From: an uncultured Synechococcaceae cyanobacterium
GTDB taxonomy: Bacteria; Cyanobacteriota; Cyanobacteriia; PCC-6307; Cyanobiaceae
Length of the DNA: 19,865 nucleotides
Assembly (NCBI GenBank): GCA_902538695.1
Contig: CACBGC010000011.1
Span: 1-19,865, forward strand
Direction of reading: 5' to 3'
Part shown: positions 1 through 6,255 of the stretch, piece by piece
Layout: every line of letters begins with the position of its first letter
Position numbering within the stretch: the stretch's first letter is position 1
Translations under genes and position numbers: made by a program
Notes under the pieces: model-generated
Seen by the model: only the letters and a program-made list of their open reading frames with translations
The model's database searches: none
Told to the model about the DNA's origin: nothing

Positions 1-284
1 TCAACATTAATACCATCTAAAAAGCTATCAACCTCATCTAATGCATAAAACGGTGAAGGTTTATACTTTTGCAAAGCAAATAAAAAACTTAAAGCAGTTA
101 AAGATTTTTCACCACCTGACATAGAGGCTAATCTTCTGACATTTTTTCCCTTAGGATGAGCCACTAAAGTTAATCCTCCATCTAAAGGAGAATTAGGATT
201 TTCAAGTTGAAGAAATCCATCTCCGTCAGATAAATTTGCAAAAATTTCTCTAAAATGTCTATCAACTTCTGTAAATGCTTGCAT
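1..284 (-). CDS. smc: SMC chromosome segregation ATPase, C-terminal fragment (5'-truncated, runs off left edge)
   Basis: The minus strand encodes about 94 residues of the C-terminal ATPase head of an SMC protein, the DNA-organising ATPase that works with ScpA/ScpB. Visible landmarks are the ABC signature region (LASMSGGEKS) and a Walker B / D-loop region (PSPFYALDEVDSFLDG). The SMC-like reading continues past the ATG at 284 for four codons (K-S-V-F) to an in-frame TAA at 297-299. A complete SMC of roughly 1200 residues would need more than 3 kb to the right, but that space holds the PRC-barrel gene on the other strand. The Walker A half, hinge and coiled coils are therefore absent here. The fragment alone cannot be a working SMC. 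It is either a rearrangement remnant or an inverted assembly or amplification chimera. ATG 284 (or GTG 290) is only a nominal start. Family identity is confident; its status as a gene is doubtful. Confidence 0.8.
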   Translation of the reverse strand, partial: MQAFTEVDRHFREIFANLSDGDGFLQLENPNSPLDGGLTLVAHPKGKNVRRLASMSGGEKSLTALSFLFALQKYKPSPFYALDEVDSFLDGINV

Positions 285-331
285 AAACACACTTTTTTAA
301 ATTTATACGTCAGAATGATAAAAAGAAATTT

Positions 332-1375
332 ATGAGCTTGTCTAACACATCTGCTAATAAGAATCTCCCTAACTCGGTTCCTAGCGAACGTTTATGGTTA
401 AGGTCAGAATTAATGGGAACACAAGTGATAACTACTGATACTGGTAGGCGGCTTGGCGTAGTTGGCGAAGTTGTTGTTGATATCGATAGAAGAGAGGTTG
501 TCGCTTTGGGACTAAGAGATAATCCACTCACAAGATTTTTACCAGGTTTGCCAAAATGGATGCCTTTAGAAAGTATAAAGCAAGTTGGAGATGTCATTTT
601 AGTTGACTCCATAGATTCTTTGAGTGAGAATTTTTCCCCAGAAAGATATGGGAAGGTAATTAATTGTCAAGTGATTACTGAATCTGGACAACTTTTAGGA
701 AGAGTTCTTGGCTTTTCGTTTGATATTGAGACTGGGGATTTGATATCTCTTGTTATGGGTGCTGTTGGTGTTCCGCTTTTAGGTGAGGGGGTTTTAAGTA
801 CTTGGGAAATACCTGTTGACGAAATTGTAAGTAGTGGTACCGATAGGATTATTGTTTATGAAGGTTCTGAAGATAAGTTGAAACAACTAAGTAGTGGACT
901 ACTTGAGAAACTTGGAGTCGGTGGTTCTTCATGGGATGAAAGGGAAGTAAATGGATTCTCAGCAGATCTTGTACCTGTTGAGAATCAGTTACTTTCAGGT
1001 TCTGAATCAGAACAGCAAAACAATTTGGTCGAGGAATATGAAGAAATTGTTGAACAAGATGATTATGAAGATGATTATGAAGATGAACTTGAATATGTTG
1101 AAATTAAGGGTTCTGCAGAGGAAATAAATAACAGAAAAAAGCTATACATAGATAAAGATTATTCTGATCAGATCGAGGATCAAAATAGTTTTAATCAAAT
1201 CGATGAAAAAAATAATAATGATTTTAAGCAAAAGAAACAATCAACTACTAATTTAGCTTCGAAAAGACCAATTCAAAATGCAGCTGAAACTTTAGATATT
1301 GAACCACTAGATGAACAAAATTTAGTTCAAGATAATAAAAAATCAGAAAAGTTTGAAATTGATGATCCCTGGTAA
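332..1375 (+). CDS. Double PRC-barrel domain protein with acidic C-terminal tail
   Basis: This 347-residue protein has two consecutive PRC-barrel-like domains at roughly residues 22-96 and 105-178. Each has the typical pattern of a short strand set, a G-x-x-G-x-V segment (RLGVVGEVVVDI; LLGRVLGFSFDI) and hydrophobic strands. PRC-barrels occur in the photosynthetic reaction centre H subunit and in RimM, where they are adaptor domains, so binding to a protein or RNA complex is likely, but the partner is unknown. Residues from about 220 look disordered, with a strongly acidic stretch (EEYEEIVEQDDYEDDYEDEL) and then Asn/Gln/Lys-rich sequence ending in DDPW. The ATG at 332 has only a weak purine-rich upstream stretch. 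The stop lies 3 bp from the stop of the convergent LpxB-like gene. Homologues are known in cyanobacteria as conserved proteins without a settled function, and I know of no gene symbol. Confidence 0.85.
   Translation: MSLSNTSANKNLPNSVPSERLWLRSELMGTQVITTDTGRRLGVVGEVVVDIDRREVVALGLRDNPLTRFLPGLPKWMPLESIKQVGDVILVDSIDSLSENFSPERYGKVINCQVITESGQLLGRVLGFSFDIETGDLISLVMGAVGVPLLGEGVLSTWEIPVDEIVSSGTDRIIVYEGSEDKLKQLSSGLLEKLGVGGSSWDEREVNGFSADLVPVENQLLSGSESEQQNNLVEEYEEIVEQDDYEDDYEDELEYVEIKGSAEEINNRKKLYIDKDYSDQIEDQNSFNQIDEKNNNDFKQKKQSTTNLASKRPIQNAAETLDIEPLDEQNLVQDNKKSEKFEIDDPW
1058..1087 (+). repeat. 12-bp tandem repeat inside the PRC-barrel gene tail
   Basis: Two full copies and a half copy of the unit GATGATTATGAA lie in frame and encode DDYE-DDYE-DE in the acidic tail. 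The unit is a multiple of three, so copy-number change by slippage would lengthen or shorten the tail without a frameshift. Seen directly; functional meaning is inferred. Confidence 0.8.
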
Positions 1376-1378
1376 TTT

Positions 1379-2644
1379 TTAAAGTTTTTTTATTGAATTA
1401 ACAATCATAGAAGCAAGTTTTTTTGCAGCACCTTTATTACCTCTTTCTTTGTTTAGATTTTCTCTAATACTTTTTAATTGATCTCTATTTTTAACAAGAA
1501 ATAATACTTCTTTTGCAATTTTAATTGGGGAAATATCCCCTATCCTTTCAGGGACAATCATTCTTTTAGCTTTAATATTTGGCCAAGCAAAAAACTTCTT
1601 TTTTTTAAAATAGAAATTTTTAATAATAAAAGTTAGGAATCTATTTATCAATGAAATTTTTCCAATAACTCCAAAAATACCATCCCAGGCATTCATCATA
1701 TTTAAATGTTGAGTTGGCAGAACAACTAACATTGGAAGACTAATTGCTGCTAATTCTGCAGTATTTGCTCCGACAGTTGTAATTGCAAGGTCACATTCTT
1801 TTAATATTTCATAGCAAGGATGTTTCTTGATTAGATAAATCTTTGTGTTTTTTGATGTTTCAATTACATAATCAAAATGAGAGTCTTTGAAGCTTTTAAT
1901 TGTTTTGATTTTTGATGAGTAATATTTAGCAATTGGATTTTTGTTGCTTTGAAAAAATAAATATTCACTTTTATCAGTTGTTGGAGCGATGGGAATTATA
2001 AAATTTATATTTTGATTTTCTTCAGCGATATGATCTGCAACTTCTAAAAAGAACGGAATTCCAACAGAAAGCTTTGCTTTCTTAGAACCAGGCAACAATG
2101 CAATGTAGTTTTTTTCTTGATTTCTTAATGATATTTCACTGTCAAGTTTGATATCTGCCATCAAATCGCCAATGACTTTACATTTATATTTATATCTTTT
2201 TGGTATTAACTCTTTTACTTTTACATTCATAGCAGCAATTTCGTTGGTCCATTTAGGCCATCGCGAAACCCATTCAGCGTATGTGATATTTAAATAACCT
2301 AATCTTTTAGCTAATAAAATGCTCCAAAATTGATCCCCACCAAGGAAGATAACTACCCCTTGTTTTGGCCAATTAGCAAAAGAATGTGGCTTAATTAATA
2401 ATTTCCAAAAACTTTTGGATTTTGTAATTAATTCGAATTTATTCCATGAACTTGCAACTAAAAATTCTTTACCAGTGGCATTTGGGCAAGGAACAAGGAC
2501 TAACCTAAGAGTGAAATTGTGCTTATCGTCATTACATAGTGATTTATTGATTTTGTTAAGCTCATCCACTACAGGATTTACCCATGTAGTTAATTCACCA
2601 GGACCATTGGAAATTATAACTACTGCAACTGATTTTTTTTTCAT
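1379..2644 (-). CDS. LpxB-related glycosyltransferase-like protein
   Basis: This protein of 421 residues from the chosen start resembles lipid-A-disaccharide synthase (LpxB) and the wider GT-B fold. It has an N-terminal NGPGE motif (residues 13-17), a central LLPGSKKAKL segment (about 183-192) like the LLPGSR motif of LpxB, and a glycine-containing TVGANTAELAA stretch (about 325-340) where GT-B enzymes bind the sugar nucleotide. It matches the family annotated as lipid-A-disaccharide-synthase-related in cyanobacteria, which is distinct from true LpxB; the substrate is unknown. The open frame continues upstream through the tRNA-Leu on the same strand, so a start at 2767 would be an artefact. 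ATG 2644 (MKKKSVAVVI) gives a normal GT-B N terminus. ATG 2665, 6 bp after the tRNA, is the alternative. Neither has a clear ribosome binding site. Co-transcription with the tRNA is plausible. Confidence 0.8.
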   Translation of the reverse strand: MKKKSVAVVIISNGPGELTTWVNPVVDELNKINKSLCNDDKHNFTLRLVLVPCPNATGKEFLVASSWNKFELITKSKSFWKLLIKPHSFANWPKQGVVIFLGGDQFWSILLAKRLGYLNITYAEWVSRWPKWTNEIAAMNVKVKELIPKRYKYKCKVIGDLMADIKLDSEISLRNQEKNYIALLPGSKKAKLSVGIPFFLEVADHIAEENQNINFIIPIAPTTDKSEYLFFQSNKNPIAKYYSSKIKTIKSFKDSHFDYVIETSKNTKIYLIKKHPCYEILKECDLAITTVGANTAELAAISLPMLVVLPTQHLNMMNAWDGIFGVIGKISLINRFLTFIIKNFYFKKKKFFAWPNIKAKRMIVPERIGDISPIKIAKEVLFLVKNRDQLKSIRENLNKERGNKGAAKKLASMIVNSIKKL

Positions 2645-2670
2645 TGCAGTTAAACCAAAATACATTAAAT

Positions 2671-2751
2671 GCGGACGGCGAGACTTGAACTCGCAAGGCC
2701 GAAGCCACACGCTCCTTAGACGTGCGCGTCTACCAATTCCGCCACGTCCGC
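2671..2751 (-). tRNA. trnL: tRNA-Leu, anticodon AAG (81 nt)
   Basis: The minus strand folds into a full class II tRNA. It has a 7-bp acceptor stem GCGGACG/CGTCCGC with perfect pairing, a D-arm GCG/CGC with an AATTGGTAGA-type loop, and an anticodon stem CACGT/GCGTG closing the 7-nt loop CTAAGGA. A long variable arm has a GGC-TTCG-GCC hairpin, and the T-arm is GCGAG/CTCGC with loop TTCAAGT. The anticodon is AAG (2717-2715), reading Leu CUU directly, or more CUN codons if A34 is deaminated to inosine. G follows at position 37. CCA is not encoded. The long variable arm and anticodon agree on leucine. The 5' end lies about 42 bp from a TATGAT element at 2799-2794 that could be its promoter. An A at position 34 is unusual for a bacterial leucine tRNA. 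Confidence 0.95.
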
Positions 2752-3012
2752 AAAGGGTTTTCAGCAACCTGGGGATACCTAAACCTTAAAAATATCATAC
2801 ATTATTGGCTGAAATAAGCATGTAGTTCTAAGAGAGTTTTTTTGAATATGATGAATTATTTTTTCTATTGCATAAAACAAATATTTATACATATATAACG
2901 TTTTAGGTTGTATTGTAAAAAATGTCCTCTGATCACTAAAAAATTTTGTTTGATACTTTGGCAAAAAATTTTTTGTTTTAAGTCATTTCATTTCTTCAAT
3001 TTTATTTTCATA
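2752..3012. other. AT-rich 261-bp spacer between tRNA-Leu and accC (divergent promoters)
   Basis: No gene is convincing here. The spacer separates two divergent units and so should carry both promoters. On the minus strand TATGAT (2799-2794) is a possible -10 for the tRNA. On the plus strand there are three A6 tracts (2917-2922, 2938-2943, 2963-2968), an imperfect direct repeat of AAAAAATTTTGTTT (2938-2951, and 2963-2979 with two extra T), and the perfect 14-bp palindrome CAAAAAATTTTTTG (2962-2975). An open frame extends accC upstream to 2908, but its sequence (Cys, Phe and Lys rich) does not look like biotin carboxylase. Confidence 0.5.
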
Positions 3013-4362
3013 ATGGTTGAAAAAGTTTTAATTGCTAATCGTGGAGAAATAGCTTTACGAATTGTCAGAAGTTGTAGAGAACTAGGTATTGCAACTGTCG
3101 CAGTTTTTAGCACTGTAGATAAAAAAGCATTGCATGTTCAGCTTGCTGATGAGGCGGTTTGCGTCGGTGATTCATTAAGTAATAAGAGTTATTTAAATAT
3201 TCCAAATATACTTGCTGCTGCTACATCAAGAGGAGTTGATGCTATTCATCCCGGTTATGGATTTCTTGCGGAAAATGATAAATTTGCTGAGATGTGTAAT
3301 GATCACGGCATAGTTTTTATTGGCCCATCTCCTAAAGCTATTAGATCTATGGGAGATAAATCTACAGCTAAAGAAACTATGGAAGCAGTTGGAGTTCCAA
3401 CAGTACCTGGCAGTAAAGGTTTGTTATCAAATGTTGATGAGGCTTATAAATTGGCAGATGATATTGGCTATCCGGTAATTATTAAAGCGACTGCTGGAGG
3501 AGGTGGAAGAGGTATGAGGTTGGTTGAAAACTCTGATAATCTCGAAAAAATGTTTAAAGCAGCTCAAGGCGAAGCAGAAGCAGCTTTTGGTAATGATGGT
3601 TTATATATGGAGAAATTTATAAAGAAGCCAAGACATGTAGAAATTCAAATTTTGGCCGACAGGTCCGGTAATGTTGTTCATTTAGGAGAGCGAGATTGTT
3701 CAGTTCAAAGAAGACATCAGAAGTTATTAGAAGAGTCTCCTAGTCCTGCAATTAATACTGAGCTAAGAAAAAAAATGGGGAATGCAGCTATTGCTGCTGC
3801 AAAAAGTATCGGTTACGAAGGTGCTGGGACAGTTGAATTTTTAGTTGATGATGATAATAATTTTTATTTTATGGAGATGAATACTAGGATTCAAGTTGAA
3901 CATCCTGTTACTGAAATGGTTACAGGAGTTGATTTAATAGCTGAGCAAATTAAAATCGCAAGCGGAGCAAACTTGGAATTTAATCAGGATGATATCCATT
4001 TAAACGGACATGCCATTGAATGTAGAATCAATGCTGAAGATCCTTCTCACAATTTCCGACCATCACCTGGAAAAATAACTGGGTGGCTTCCTCCTGGCGG
4101 TCCTGGTGTAAGGGTGGATAGTCATGTTTATACAGGCTATGAAATCCCTCCTTTCTATGACTCTTTAATTGGTAAATTAATTGTCTGGGGAAAAGATCGT
4201 AATACTGCAATTAAACGTATGAATAGGGCTTTAAATGAATGTGCAGTAACTGGTATTCCTACAACAATCAACTTTCATTTAACCTTACTGAATAAATCTA
4301 AATTTAAGCAGGGTAAGATACATACTAAATATGTAGAAGAAGAATTATTACCAAATTACTGA
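3013..4362 (+). CDS. accC: Biotin carboxylase, AccC subunit of acetyl-CoA carboxylase
   Basis: AccC carboxylates the biotin on AccB using ATP and bicarbonate, the first half-reaction of acetyl-CoA carboxylase at the entry to fatty acid synthesis in the cytosol. The 449-residue length equals that of E. coli AccC and key residues fall at matching positions. These include the N-terminal KVLIANRGEIA, K116 and K159 for ATP, the glycine-rich loop AGGGGRG (161-167), metal ligands E275 and E288, and catalytic R292 within EMNTRIQVEHP. The start at ATG 3013 (MVEKVLIANRG) is set by family alignment; the frame is open further upstream but that part is not family-like. There is no obvious Shine-Dalgarno sequence. 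accB, accA and accD are not in the window, so the subunits are dispersed or at least not adjacent here. The stop lies 18 bp from that of the convergent yggT. Confidence 0.98.
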   Translation: MVEKVLIANRGEIALRIVRSCRELGIATVAVFSTVDKKALHVQLADEAVCVGDSLSNKSYLNIPNILAAATSRGVDAIHPGYGFLAENDKFAEMCNDHGIVFIGPSPKAIRSMGDKSTAKETMEAVGVPTVPGSKGLLSNVDEAYKLADDIGYPVIIKATAGGGGRGMRLVENSDNLEKMFKAAQGEAEAAFGNDGLYMEKFIKKPRHVEIQILADRSGNVVHLGERDCSVQRRHQKLLEESPSPAINTELRKKMGNAAIAAAKSIGYEGAGTVEFLVDDDNNFYFMEMNTRIQVEHPVTEMVTGVDLIAEQIKIASGANLEFNQDDIHLNGHAIECRINAEDPSHNFRPSPGKITGWLPPGGPGVRVDSHVYTGYEIPPFYDSLIGKLIVWGKDRNTAIKRMNRALNECAVTGIPTTINFHLTLLNKSKFKQGKIHTKYVEEELLPNY

Positions 4363-4380
4363 GAAATAATTAAATAATTT

Positions 4381-4695
4381 TTATGAAATATTTATTTGCA
4401 TCGCAAGTTTTATAAGTCCTTGCTGACCGACTAAGATTTCTCTTAAAAAGCTTATAACTCCTATCCAAATTACTGGTCCAACATCAACGCCTCCAATAGG
4501 AGGAATTACTTTTCTTGTTAAATTAAGAATAGAGCTTGATGGTATTGAAATTAATAACCATAACCCTTTACTTAAATCAATTTTTGGGTACCAAGTAAGT
4601 ATTAATCTTATTAGAAAAATTATAGTTAGATATGAAAGACAAATTCCTAAACTAATATCTAAAATTTGAAGATAGTTGACAAGCAAGGAAATCAC
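4381..4695 (-). CDS. YggT family membrane protein (Ycf19-like)
   Basis: This small membrane protein of 104 residues has two hydrophobic segments (about 15-35 and 73-90). Between them lie the RLILTWYPKID and PIGGVDVGPVI motifs that mark the YggT family, including plastid Ycf19. Plastid and cyanobacterial members have been linked to thylakoid or chloroplast organisation and, in related proteins, to cytochrome b6 maturation; which role applies here is not visible. The start is GTG at 4695, with no ATG available before the first hydrophobic segment. It is divergent from psbX across an 81-bp spacer and convergent with accC (18 bp between stops). The closeness to psbX and ycf66 fits a photosynthetic-membrane role, but that is inference from position. 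Confidence 0.88.
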   Translation of the reverse strand: MISLLVNYLQILDISLGICLSYLTIIFLIRLILTWYPKIDLSKGLWLLISIPSSSILNLTRKVIPPIGGVDVGPVIWIGVISFLREILVGQQGLIKLAMQINIS

Positions 4696-4745
4696 AATTA
4701 TTTAACTCATCTTAATAAATAACCCATGGAAACGTATTTAATTCG

Positions 4746-4754
4746 TATTATAAA
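4746..4754 (+). promoter_or_regulatory. Possible -10 region of psbX
   Basis: TATTAT (4746-4751) overlaps TATAAA (4749-4754) in the 81-bp spacer between yggT and psbX, about 23-30 bp before the GTG start. The leader would be short. No convincing -35 is present. AT richness makes chance matches common, so this is weak. Confidence 0.3.
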
Positions 4755-4776
4755 TTGAGAATTTAATATTAAAAAA

Positions 4777-4962
4777 GTGTTTCAAATCTCAAATTTATTA
4801 CTAGCCGCAGATTTTTCTGCTCAAGTTGCAAATAATTCTGCAGTTGGAATGATAGGTAGTTTTATTGCCGCTGCTTTACTTATCGTTATTCCAGCCTCTG
4901 CATTTTTGATTTTTGTCAGCCAGAAAGATTCCCTCGATCGTACTTCTGCTGGAAGACGCTAG
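4777..4962 (+). CDS. psbX: Photosystem II protein PsbX
   Basis: PsbX is a small single-span subunit of photosystem II at the periphery near cytochrome b559 and is linked to plastoquinone turnover at the QB site. The 61-residue product has the PsbX pattern: a short N-terminal part (MFQISNLLLAADFSAQ), then a transmembrane helix from about residue 25 to 47 (GMIGSFIAAALLIVIPASAF), then a polar C terminus with SQKDSLDR. The start is GTG at 4777, which lacks a clear ribosome binding site and follows a run of six A. Its length fits Prochlorococcus PsbX, which is longer than the mature 39-41-residue plastid-type form. It lies 78 bp upstream of ycf66 on the same strand, so the two may be co-transcribed or have separate promoters. 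Confidence 0.92.
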   Translation: MFQISNLLLAADFSAQVANNSAVGMIGSFIAAALLIVIPASAFLIFVSQKDSLDRTSAGRR

Positions 4963-4986
4963 TTTTTGTAGAAGTTTTAAGTACAC

Positions 4987-4992
4987 TATATA
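4987..4992 (+). promoter_or_regulatory. Possible -10 element for ycf66
   Basis: TATATA in CACTATATATAGAGG lies 49 bp before the ycf66 GTG. A short hairpin AGGAT/ATCCT (4996-5000 with 5008-5012, 7-nt loop) starts a few bases downstream and would sit at the very 5' end of the transcript. It could instead be a weak end signal for psbX. No good -35 is present. Low confidence. Confidence 0.3.
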
Positions 4993-5029
4993 TAGAGGAT
5001 ATTAGTAATCCTTTAAAAAATAAATTTTT

Positions 5030-5033
5030 GGAG
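5030..5033 (+). promoter_or_regulatory. Ribosome binding site of ycf66
   Basis: GGAG followed by AAAGAAT places the GTG at 5041 at normal spacing (7 nt). Most starts in this window lack such a site, so this decides the ycf66 start in favour of GTG. Confidence 0.65.
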
Positions 5034-5040
5034 AAAGAAT

Positions 5041-5970
5041 GTGGTCAATGCTAGTCTCAATTGGGCCAGTATTGTTGGTATAGTTCTCGCGGTATGTGGA
5101 GGAGGGCTTTATTTTTTGAGGTCCTTTAAGCCTGCCTTGGCAAGGGATTATGATGTTTTCTTCGCAGCAATTGGACTTTTGTGCGGAGGAATATTATTTT
5201 TTCAAGGCTGGAGGTTAGATCCTATCCTTCAGTTTGGTCAGTTTTTATTAGCAGGAACTACAGTTTTTTTCGCATATGAAAGTGTGCGATTGAGGGGAGT
5301 TGCTACTGATCAGGCTAGAAGGTCATCTTATTTTGATGATGATCCTATTTCTGATGTTCCAAGAAATTCTCGAGGCCGATATAATGATGATTATGATAGG
5401 TTTGATGAAGCTGAAAGACCATCCAGAAGATTTAAACCTCAAGATGATGAATTTGAAGAAGACTATACTGAAGGGAGATCTAGTAGGAGTAATTTTTCAA
5501 GAGCTATACCTTCTTCTGCAGCAAGTAGAAGTAGGCCATCTGCTAGGGGAATAAGTCAGTTTAAAAATGAAGAACCTATAAGAAGGAGAAGAGAGACTTC
5601 TGAAGATAGAAATAGTAAACAACCAGGCACAAATAATTTTGGGGAGAGAAGAAATTTATCTCGTGCTGAAGTTAAAACAGGGTCAAGACCTAGAATGAAT
5701 CGTACAGTTTCTAGACCGGATAATATCTCTGGTCCTAGTGATTCTTCTCCAATAAAAAAGAAACCTACTAGATCCCCTATTAGGCAGCAAACTTCAACAG
5801 CTCAAGTAGAAGATGCTTCATTTAGAGATGCAAATGAAGCAAAAAAACCACGTGAGACTCGTAGAGGAAGTTCTTCCGCTAGATCAAGTTCAAAAAATCA
5901 AAATAGTAGATATAACGTTGGAACAAACAAGAAGAAACCAAGAGATAACAGTTCTAGATTTGATGATTAA
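5041..5970 (+). CDS. ycf66: Ycf66 family protein with basic low-complexity tail
   Basis: Ycf66 proteins occur in cyanobacteria and some plastids and have no settled function. The first 90 residues of this 309-residue protein match the family: three hydrophobic segments (about 7-27, 38-55, 62-82), with the conserved-looking RSFKPALARDYDVFFAAIG and GWRLDPILQFGQ between them. The rest (about 95-309) is low complexity, rich in Arg, Ser, Asn and Lys, first acidic (DDDPISD, DDEFEEDY) and then strongly basic, so probably disordered and facing one side of the membrane. The start is GTG 5041, supported by a Shine-Dalgarno GGAG at 5030-5033 with 7-nt spacing. It lies directly after psbX. Its stop codon abuts the stop codon of the convergent hli gene with no spacer. 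Confidence 0.88.
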   Translation: MVNASLNWASIVGIVLAVCGGGLYFLRSFKPALARDYDVFFAAIGLLCGGILFFQGWRLDPILQFGQFLLAGTTVFFAYESVRLRGVATDQARRSSYFDDDPISDVPRNSRGRYNDDYDRFDEAERPSRRFKPQDDEFEEDYTEGRSSRSNFSRAIPSSAASRSRPSARGISQFKNEEPIRRRRETSEDRNSKQPGTNNFGERRNLSRAEVKTGSRPRMNRTVSRPDNISGPSDSSPIKKKPTRSPIRQQTSTAQVEDASFRDANEAKKPRETRRGSSSARSSSKNQNSRYNVGTNKKKPRDNSSRFDD

Positions 5971-6246
5971 TTATAAGATTCCTGCCCATTTTAAAAACGA
6001 TTGTTTACTAAAAAATTCAATCAATATTATTGCAAGGAAACCAATCATTGCAAATCTTCCGTTTGTTATTTCAGAATAACTACTCCATCCAAATTTATAT
6101 TCATCTTTAATTTCTATAGATTTTTCATCTAATTTATTTTCTTCAATTTGTTCATTGATGTAATTTGGATTTTTCTGCTGTTCTATCAAACTCTCATTCT
6201 CTAAATTTGTAGCTTCTGAGTTAGTTTGTTCTTCTTTAGAATTCAT
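5971..6246 (-). CDS. hli: High-light-inducible protein (Hli/Scp), one-helix Cab-like
   Basis: Hli proteins are one-helix relatives of plant light-harvesting proteins. They bind chlorophyll and carotenoid and protect photosystem II and chlorophyll-synthesis intermediates under high light. The 91-residue product carries the diagnostic helix at about residues 59-80, with E59xxN62xR64 as chlorophyll ligands (EITNGRFAMIGFLAIILIE). A conserved-looking KFGWSSYSE precedes the helix and FLKWAGIL ends the protein. The first 50 residues are an acidic, Asn/Glu-rich extension, so this is a longer type of Hli than the compact forms carried by cyanophages. It starts 9 bp after the stop of the ABC transporter gene, so it is very likely the last gene of the def-HIT-92aa-ABC-hli run. 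It overlaps nothing but abuts ycf66 stop to stop. Confidence 0.93.
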   Translation of the reverse strand: MNSKEEQTNSEATNLENESLIEQQKNPNYINEQIEENKLDEKSIEIKDEYKFGWSSYSEITNGRFAMIGFLAIILIEFFSKQSFLKWAGIL

Positions 6247-6255
6247 TTTTTTTTG

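Noticed and set aside
310..612. Minus-strand open frame of 100 codons just right of the smc fragment, considered as the missing SMC part
   Set aside because: Its sequence is Ser/Thr/Pro-rich and not SMC-like. It is the complement of the clearly coding PRC-barrel gene.
2415..2789. Plus-strand open frame of 124 codons across the LpxB-like start and tRNA
   Set aside because: It is antisense to the LpxB-like gene and tRNA, with no family resemblance; part of it is only translated tRNA complement.
2908..3012. Upstream extension of accC by 35 residues
   Set aside because: The added sequence is Cys/Phe/Lys-rich and absent from AccC proteins, while the start at 3013 gives exactly the usual 449 residues.
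4996..5012. AGGAT/ATCCT hairpin after psbX as an intrinsic terminator
   Set aside because: Only 5 bp, AT-rich, with a T3 then A-run on the plus strand; not enough for a terminator call, so it is noted only with the ycf66 leader.
5300..5554. Met/Leu/Ile-rich open frame inside ycf66, considered as an overlapping small protein
   Set aside because: It is the +1 shadow of the Asp/Arg/Ser-rich tail; GAT-rich codons read out of frame give Met and Ile.
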